Shown here in pieces: positions 57,496 to 64,000 of a stretch of 64,000 nucleotides of DNA. The translations under genes and the position numbers were made by a program. Source of the DNA: Tachypleus tridentatus. Lineage: Eukaryota; Arthropoda; Merostomata; Xiphosura; Limulidae. The number at the start of each line of letters is the position of its first letter. Positions within the stretch are counted from its first letter, which is position 1. The notes beneath the pieces are model-generated. The model searched no databases and was not told where the DNA came from. It saw only the letters and a program-made list of their open reading frames with translations. The stretch is taken from contig NC_134831.1 of the NCBI RefSeq assembly GCF_004210375.1, positions 43,868,035 through 43,932,034 of the forward strand. The letters run 5' to 3'.

Positions 57496-57905
57496 TTAGG
57501 TTGAGGAATAATTCGTGAGCGTTTTTAAATAATTTCATTCAAGCATTACATGCAAGACAAAACAATACTTCAGTGCACGAACACATTACACCCAAAACAT
57601 TTATTATGATACTTTATTTCATGTAATACCTAGGTATATAGTATGCATTGTTTTAAACGAAATTGCAAGAAATTAAATGTGAAAAGCAGATGGTGTCGAA
57701 AATGCTCAATTTTTTTGTCCACTTGACATTCCAGTTAATGAGCTGAAAATGAAAGCAAACATTAAAATCGTATGAAAATCAAACACACCATCTATTAGAG
57801 CAAAAAATTATCTACCAAATGACATGAAATATTTTGCGAAAGTGTTTCATTTATGAATATATTTTTTAACTTGAAAAAACGCTCACGAATTATTCCTCAA
57901 CCCAA
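57496..57905. mobile_element. Mariner-type MITE with TA duplication
   Basis: 410 bp. TIRs of about 31 bp: left TTAGGTTGAGGAATAATTCG then TGAGCGTTTTT, and right, read inward, the same with one mismatch (TTGGG). TA dinucleotides flank both ends (57494-57495, 57906-57907). The AT-rich interior has no transposase frame, so it is non-autonomous. Confidence 0.88.
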
Positions 57906-58149
57906 TATAAATTGCCCTTTACCATTAAAATTTTAAATGCTAATAATGTTAACAATTAAGCCTCTGTTTTTGATATATTTTGGTGTTCACAGTATTAGTT
58001 ATTATATTGTTTATATTTTGTGTATGAACCCTACATTCTATTCCTTAAACAGTTAACAGAGCTGTGACTTGGCATGAAGCAGTGATGAATACCGAAGAAC
58101 ATACAAATATCCTTATACAAGTAGCCAAATCTTTCTAAGAAAAACTTTT

Positions 58150-58960
58150 AGTTACAACTAAATGTTGATTTCCTTTCATTTTCATGAACTTGGGTTTGAA
58201 TTAAAGCACATAACCATCATCAGTATACCTGAAGTCCACATGGACCCCAATGATAAATATTTTTAATATTTTTTCATTGATTAGTTATTTTTATATTTAT
58301 TTTTATGTAATTGTCACATTATCATCCTCTGACATGAAAATAGTAAAACTTTCAATATTTTGCAGTTGAATAATTTTTGTGAATAAAAAGTTGCATGGGA
58401 CCTGTGCAGGACCATAAGTAATATACAGATTTGGAGCTCTGCCTTCATCAGGCATTGTGTGTATGGATTCACAAAGGTTATCCATCATGATAAACAGTGA
58501 TTGCATGTTTGATCTCTCCTGAAGTGAAGTAATGCACACAACCAACCTCAGACGTCTGCAGAATCCCAGTGCAATGTAGAAAGGCATCAAACCTGCCTTT
58601 GTAGATCTTGGATTGCTTGACACAAGGTAGCATGCTGGTCAAGGTGTTCCAGCAACAAGAAATTGATGTTTTCTTTGCCCAAGAATTGTGGACAGGAAAG
58701 TCCATCAAAGCTGTATGGCATGTGGAAACCATGTATCCACTGATCACTCCACACCCAGTGTACAGTATAATGAATATTTGTAAAATGACAGGTAAAAGAT
58801 ATGAGAAACACTATGTTCACTCAGAATATGTTTTGCTTACATGTTGTCCAAAATTTGGCATTAATTTAGCTTTAAAACAAAGTTTTGATGTAGTTCGACC
58901 CCAAGCACATTCTTCTACAGTTTGGTGTTTTTTGTTACATATTCAAGAAATCTGTTTCTT
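58150..58960. other. Unidentified, coding-like on both strands
   Basis: Overlapping open frames on both strands (minus 58623-58303, 58747-58478, 58820-58587; plus 58608-58988). The minus set joins by frameshift into wording such as FDGLSCPQFLGKENINFLLL and EHLDQHATLCQAIQDLQRQV, then LHWDSADV. GC is higher than in the flanking intron. It probably is a decayed transposon or processed copy, but I recognise no family and cannot pick the true strand with certainty (minus looks better). It ends where the second LINE begins. Confidence 0.3.
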
Positions 58961-59339
58961 TATTCACTATTCCCCTCAGTGTGGATAGTTGTACTTGGTG
59001 AGGGGACTTCCCAGGGAAGATTCTGTTCTTTCAGTTTACCTCCTCTGGGATCTAAACATCCACCCATGTGTTTGCTGTGCATGATGACCTGTGAAGGGGA
59101 GGAGAGGATCCTGGTGGTTGAGGGGTTCAACCCTAACATACCATTTTGGCCTTGATTTCTCTAGATGAATGACCTTGGGGTGGCTTCCCCCCTTGTACTA
59201 AGGTCAGGAAAGTACCAGTGTTGGATGTTCTCTATGGGTGTTGTGAACATTGTATCTGATGCTGGTGTTTGGGTATATAGTGCTCATGAAACCCTGGCAT
59301 TGCTGTTATGTCCTTGTTTGGCATTGTATTTTTTTTATT

Positions 59340-60445
59340 ATGGATCCTCCAAATAAAATAGTGGAAAACAATCCATAGGTGAACGACCACGTCTTGAAGA
59401 TTGTGAGCAGCAGTCTTCAACATCTGTAACACCTGTACCACATTATTTTGTACTACATTCTCTTTCAGATAAACCTTTAGAACAACTGTCTCCCTTTTTT
59501 ATTCAGAAGGGATTGGAGGGATTTGCTGGCTGTTTAAAGGTAGTCAAAATGCTTCACTTTGGTGACATATGGGTGGAAACATTCACATTTAAACATAGTG
59601 AATTCCTCTTGCATTCAAAGGCAGTTGGGGACATATCTGTTGAGGTTATGCCTCATGTCACTTTGAATTTATCAAGAGGAGTTATTGTTGAGAGGGACTT
59701 GAAGAACATCCCCAAGTCAGAAATTCTCACTGTTTTCTCCATTCAAAGAGTTTCTGCAGTAAGGCGTATCTCCACTTGCAAATATGAAATCATGATACTG
59801 ACCACTATCCTCATTTTAACATTTACATCACATCTACCTGCCATTATCAAGGCAGGATATCTTAATTGCAGTGTGTGGCCATACATTCCAAACCCTTTTA
59901 GATGTTTCCAGCATCAGTGGTTTGGTCAATCAAAAACATAATGTGCCTCCTTGACATGTGCTAGTTGTGGTGTGAAAGACCACGATGCCTATAAGCATGA
60001 AACGGACCCTCATTGAGTCAGTTGCAATGGCTCTAACCCATTCTATTTTCATCTTTCCATAAATGGTTGGAAGAAAGAGGTGCAGCATTTGAAGAAGTTT
60101 CAAAACATTACTTGTCCTGAGGCTCGAAAGTTGATGTCCATCACTTCATCTCGGATGTATGCCGCTACACTTCATTCCACTACTACAGTGGGAGTGCAGA
60201 CAGATCTCCCTGTGCTTTTGAAAGAATTGTTCTCAAACCATATGAAAAGTCTTTTGACCTCCATGGCTAAAATCTCTGTCCCTAACATTGATTCCAACCA
60301 ACACCAAGATCTACTTCCTTTGGTTACGGGTATGGGCATTTCCTTGGGTACATCATCTTCTCCTGCCCCAAGATGCAAAACTATCATTTGTTTACATCCA
60401 CAGTCTCTAGAATCATCTTCCAACAGCAAAGACCTGCTCAATTGA
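59340..60445 (+). pseudogene. LINE ORF1 (gag-like), less decayed copy
   Basis: ATG at 59340 begins MDPPNK. After a stop and frameshift a long clean piece (59513-59941) carries GFAGCLKVVKMLHFGDIWVE, FKHSEFLLH, ERDLKNIPKSEILTVFS and KAGYLNCSVWPYIPNPFRCF, ending in the first zinc knuckle (CFQHQWFGQSKT; the second Cys of the knuckle is replaced by His). Two further knuckle pieces (CASCGVKDHDAYKHE, and SCNG with SNPFYFH) and WKKEVQHLKKFQNITCPEAR (60070-60133) follow, then the C-terminus 60134-60445. RNA-binding ORF1 of the Jockey type. Confidence 0.75.
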
Positions 60446-60599
60446 CCCAGGACAGAACCTGTGGAGGTCGATAGACCTCCCTTGAATAAAGAAAATAAAG
60501 AAACAAGACATGGTCATAAACAGAAGGGCTTTCCATTCAATTTGCCTACACATAAATAAAAATGATCACCTTGATACAATGAAGCTGTTGAAGTTTACA

Positions 60600-62236
60600 T
60601 TCTAATCTGGATGACATCAAAGCATTGATTGCTTCTCATCATCCTGTATGTCTTTCTTTACAGGACACATTTCTGAAACTTGCCGATACAGTCGCCTTTC
60701 AGCAGTTTTCTTTGTACAGAAATGACAGTCCGTGTGATGGAGGGGTGGTACTGATAGTTGATCAGTATGTACCCTCCTTGTCTTTGCCACTTGATACATC
60801 TTTGGAGGCTTTAGCCATTGGTGTTTCCTTGGGTCATACCATCACTGTTTGTTCTCTCTACCTGTCTCCTGAAGAGACCTATGATCAGTCAGATCTTGGT
60901 GCTCTCATTCAACAGTTTTGCCATCTCCCTTTTTAATTCTAGGAGATTGTAATGGACATAATCTCCTTTGGGGATGTACTGATATTGATGGGAGGGGTTG
61001 CTCCATAGAGTGTATGCTCTCTGCTCATTACCTTTCTAATTTCAGTACTCGTTCTTATACTTATTTTCATGCACCTAGTCAGTTCTTTACTGCTATTGGT
61101 ATCACAGTTTCCCATTTCACTATTCTCCCACTTTTCATGGAGAGTTGAAAATAACCCACAAGGCAGTGATCATTGTCCTGTAATTTTGAGATAGACTGGC
61201 CATGTTCAATGCCACCCGACCAGTGTGCTTTGGTGGAAGCTGGATCAAGCCAACTGGCCCTCTTTGACTGCTCTCCCAGAACTTGATCCTGTTATCGTCT
61301 GCAAGCCATCAGTAGACGACTGTATTATACAGGCAGCTGCTCAATGTATTCCTAAAACCTTGACACATTTTTCATTATATCCTTATCTGTGGTAGAATTC
61401 TGCCTGACACATGACACAGAAGACTCAAAAATGGGCCTGGGATACTTTTCATAGGTATCCTTCACTCTCGCACTTCATCACTTTTGAGCAGACCCTTGCA
61501 CATCCTTGATGGGTACGACATCAAAGCCAGAAGGAAACTTGGATTAAGTTCACAACCTACATATTTTCTGTCACCAGTTTCAGAGTTAAATGGGACAACA
61601 TTTGAAAGGTCAGAGGGCAATATAATTCTTTCCCTCTCTCAATCTTGCATTATGATAACCAGGAAGAAGCTGATACCTGGCACATTGCCAATACTCTAGG
61701 TGAAAGCTTTTGCTGGGTATCAAGCACTTCTGCTTCATCCTCTACCTTCTTAGCCATCAAGACTCAGGCAGAGCATTCACCTCTTTCCTTTTGAGCTGAT
61801 TGTCTCTATGACTATAATTACCTCTTTACAGTGGTGGAATTCAAACTGGCTCCTTCATTGCTCTGACAGTATATCGATCGGACATGATGCTGTACACTAC
61901 GAGATGCTGAGCCACGTTTTTCCTGATGCATGGTGCTGGGCTATGGTCCTACTTTTCTCTAAGTCTGGGAAGGATCCCAATATTCCTTCAAACTACTGTC
62001 CAGTTGCTTTGACCAGCTGTCTCTGTAAGACCTTACAGAGATTGGTTAATACTAGTCTTGTTTAGTTCTTCAATTCAAACAACCTCCTCTTGCCCATCCA
62101 GTGTGGGTTCTGATGACAGCTCTCAACCATGGACCACCTGATTCGACTTGAAATGTCAGAGAAGCCTTTTTCAAATGATAACATCTTGTATCAATATTCT
62201 TTGACATTGAGAAGGCTTATGATACTACATGGAGGT
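60600..62236 (+). pseudogene. LINE ORF2, endonuclease and partial RT
   Basis: Endonuclease pieces: DDIKALIASHHPVCLSLQDT, DGGVVLIVDQYVPSLSLPLD, HTITVCSLYLSPEE, then LILGDCNGHNLLWGCTDIDG (family GDFNGH), and in another frame GSDHCPVILR at about 61165, keeping the SDH catalytic residues. The RT begins near 61840 with YEMLSHVF…, KSGKDPNIPSNYCPVALTSC and LCKTLQRLVNTSLV, then the IEKAYDT region. It is cut off before the catalytic YxDD. Confidence 0.75.
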
Positions 62237-62239
62237 ATG

Positions 62240-63400
62240 CCACAATGCTATAAGAAGCCAGTATGCCAGCCTTTCAACATCATGTTCATTAAATATATGT
62301 GGTATCTGTATGAACCCCAGGTGTACTGAAAGGTGGTTATTTTAACATGTACTGAAGAAGGTTACATTGAATAATAATATGAATTCTTGCAATAGTTAAT
62401 TCCTTTAAGCTTTTAACATTGACTTATTAGCTACTTATGTAATGATTTTAATGTTTTTGTTGATTTTTCCCCCTACATTGGTTCTACATTGCCATTTTTA
62501 CACCATCCTTTTTTGTTTTTTAATTTTTTTTATTTTTTTTTAATGAGTGAATGAAAGTTGCTATGAAAGTGTGAAGTAGTCTTGATGAACATCATGTGTT
62601 GGAGTTAGTGAAACTTTCTTCTATTTCTGCACTCCCAGAGTTAAAATGCAACATGTCAATGTGAAAATCATTGCAATGATTTCAAACATTGGTGAGCTAG
62701 CCCTTCTGATGCCAGAATCAGAATAATCAGCAGAATATTTGCTGTTACATTACTCATCAGTTCTCTACATCAGTAATGTATTGTGACTACAGTGGAAGTC
62801 TTCATAGCTCTTGAAAACCTTTAAAACCTAAGTTAGATATTTATAAAAGTTTCTTAGGGTGTTATAAAAGAGATTTGAGACATTTGTTTTATCCAAACTC
62901 AATAAGCACTACCATACTTGGTGATAAATACCCATTTCCTCCATTAAATTGATTTCATCTTTAGTTTTACTTAATATTTCACTAATTTTATTCTAAGGTC
63001 TACAAATGATAGAATTTTTGTTGCTTTAATTTATGGAAAATGTTACATGACAATCTTGGGTCGTTAGGTTAAAACTTTTTTTTCCTACTTTGATTTGTTT
63101 ACTTTTTTATCATCATTTGTTATTTTGGTATATTTTTATGGCTGCATCAACATGAGAGGAAAAACCTCTATCTAATGCTACATTTTTGATTAATAACAGT
63201 TCATTTTTTTAAATATTCCAGATTGGAACACAGCTTTAGGACTTGTAAATGTAAGAGTGAAAAACCTGGCATTTCATCTGACTTTATATGACATGATTCT
63301 TTGTGTGTTGGCATGATAACAGAAATAGGTTTAGGATAGATTGTTGTTCCTTACTTGTATTTGTTTTTCTTTAGTGTGTCCAAAAAGGGTTAACTGTTAT
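62240..63400. other. Non-coding, nothing recognised
   Basis: AT-rich (T-rich tract at about 62505-62545). It lies in MXD intron 3 or beyond, and no exon was found. Confidence 0.5.
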
Positions 63401-63409
63401 TCAACTTCA

Positions 63410-63910
63410 TAAATAAATTAAAGAGCAGGCCTAAAACTATTTAAGATATTATCAAAAACTAACAAGTCTTCTTTACCATGTCCCCACTCTTTGAAAGTGT
63501 CACAAATACACCTAATCCATATTTCTAGTTTAAATTTAGCATTCTGTAAAACATCAATTTTAAACCTGTTAATAGAAAGATTACATAGTAAGGGAGATAA
63601 TGGAGGACCCATCGCTAGGCTTCCTGTATGTTTATAGATTGTATTATTAAATTGAAAAAATGAATTTTCCACACAAGTTATTGCTAAATTTATCATGTCT
63701 AAAATTTCAGTGACTGGTACATTGTTGACTCGTAATTTGTCTTCAAAAGAATTAACAGCTTTATCAGTAGGTACTTCCATGAATAGTGATACAATATCAG
63801 AAGATGCAAGTATGTCATTATTATATAGGTTCAACTTATTTTTGTCCAATTCCATAGAATGTCTAATGATGTAAATGTTTTTTTGCTCAGGAAAGAATAC
63901 TTTCATTATA
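63410..63910 (-). mobile_element. Penelope-like RT remnant
   Basis: A 162-residue open piece on the minus strand (63906-63418) shows the RT palm of a Penelope-like element. Motif A SSDIVSLFMEVPTDKAV is followed by the middle MINLAITCVENSFFQFNNTI and motif B YKHTGSLAMGPPLSPLLCNL, then motif C as WIRCICDTF, where the family has a YVDD-type box before TF. One catalytic Asp is therefore lost (Cys at that position). The thumb start is WGHGKEDLLVFDNILNS. The wording TAMG(S/P)P(V/L)SP and RYVDDTF is the signature of Penelope-type RTs. No GIY-YIG part is attached, since the frame ends at 63418. Confidence 0.75.
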
Positions 63911-64000
63911 AAAATGTAGCTACTTATAAAAGAATGAACCTACATTTGATACTATTGGTCTATAAGAATATTCCTGGAATGAGTTTTTTTTTTTTTTTTT

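Larger units (their letters stand above)
58965..62236 (+). mobile_element. Second Jockey-like LINE, 3' half missing
   Basis: Same family as the 42.8-48.8 kb copy, and without the SINE. 5'UTR, ORF1 (about 59340-60445) and ORF2 through the endonuclease to the early RT are present. It stops after the IEKAYDT-like box (ATTGAGAAGGCTTATGATAC, then TACATGGAGGTATGCC) at about 62236. RT catalytic box, RNase H and 3'UTR are absent. Confidence 0.8.

Noticed and set aside
58200-58260. Another hammerhead-like motif (minus strand, ACTGATGATGG)
   Set aside because: CTGATGA is present but no GAAA follows at a suitable distance and no stem II is formed.
63979-64000. Terminal poly-T as an element end
   Set aside because: It is at the window edge, so nothing beyond it can be examined.

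Overview
This 64 kb window is AT-rich, intron-bearing animal DNA packed with decayed transposable elements. The best clue to the host is a tRNA-headed SINE present in at least 14 copies. Its tail, in the AAAGCTACACGAGGGCTATC / AGCCGTCCCTAATTTAGCAG wording, is one I associate with horseshoe crab (Limulus/Tachypleus-type) genomes. That assignment rests on recall, and another chelicerate is possible.

Two host genes are supported. On the plus strand, from about 38.6 kb, a MAX-dimerization (MXD/MAD) transcriptional repressor begins. It has a promoter with an E-box, two CCAAT boxes and a full CRE. Exon 1 (38945-38999) encodes most of the SIN3-interaction domain, exon 2 (39310-39397) encodes the rest and a basic linker, and a 30-nt exon 3 (51107-51136) encodes the start of the bHLH basic region. 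The rest of the bHLH-zipper lies beyond the window. Intron 2 is 11.7 kb and carries an almost full-length sense LINE. On the minus strand, a single 747-nt internal exon (1776-2522) encodes an acidic, serine-rich, probably disordered protein segment that I cannot name with confidence.

Everything else recognisable is mobile or repetitive. 0-1.6 kb: DIRS-like retroelement remnant (minus). 3.8-5.1 kb: non-autonomous piggyBac-like element with TTAA ends. 5.3-6.4 kb: internally deleted Tc1-like element. 6.5-6.9 kb: a foldback made of two inverted Penelope-end-like copies with hammerhead-like cores. 7.1-9.0 kb: Ty3/gypsy-like gag remnant. 9.8-10.6 kb: CR1-like LINE 3' part. 12.3-23.9 kb: two copies of a 1.2 kb LTR-like repeat flanking gag remnants, a Penelope fragment and SINEs. 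23.9-24.9 kb: a ~190-bp tandem array. 26.3-27.0 kb: Jockey-like LINE fragment. 27.0-28.7 kb: a decayed satellite of ~50-65 bp units split by two SINEs. 31-38 kb: SINE-rich, with a perfect 32-bp-arm palindrome. 42.8-48.8 kb: Jockey-like LINE (ORF1, endonuclease, RT, RNase H), with a SINE inside. 53.5-54.9 kb: CR1, SINE and DIRS fragments. 57.5-57.9 kb: mariner-type MITE. 59.0-62.2 kb: a second Jockey-like LINE, missing its 3' half. 63.4-63.9 kb: Penelope RT remnant (minus).

No bacterial-type operon, CRISPR array, rRNA or free-standing tRNA gene was seen. I do not see a convincing new multi-gene system. The most unusual structures are the inverted Penelope-end foldbacks with hammerhead-like motifs, the LTR-like pair, and the unnamed minus-strand exon.
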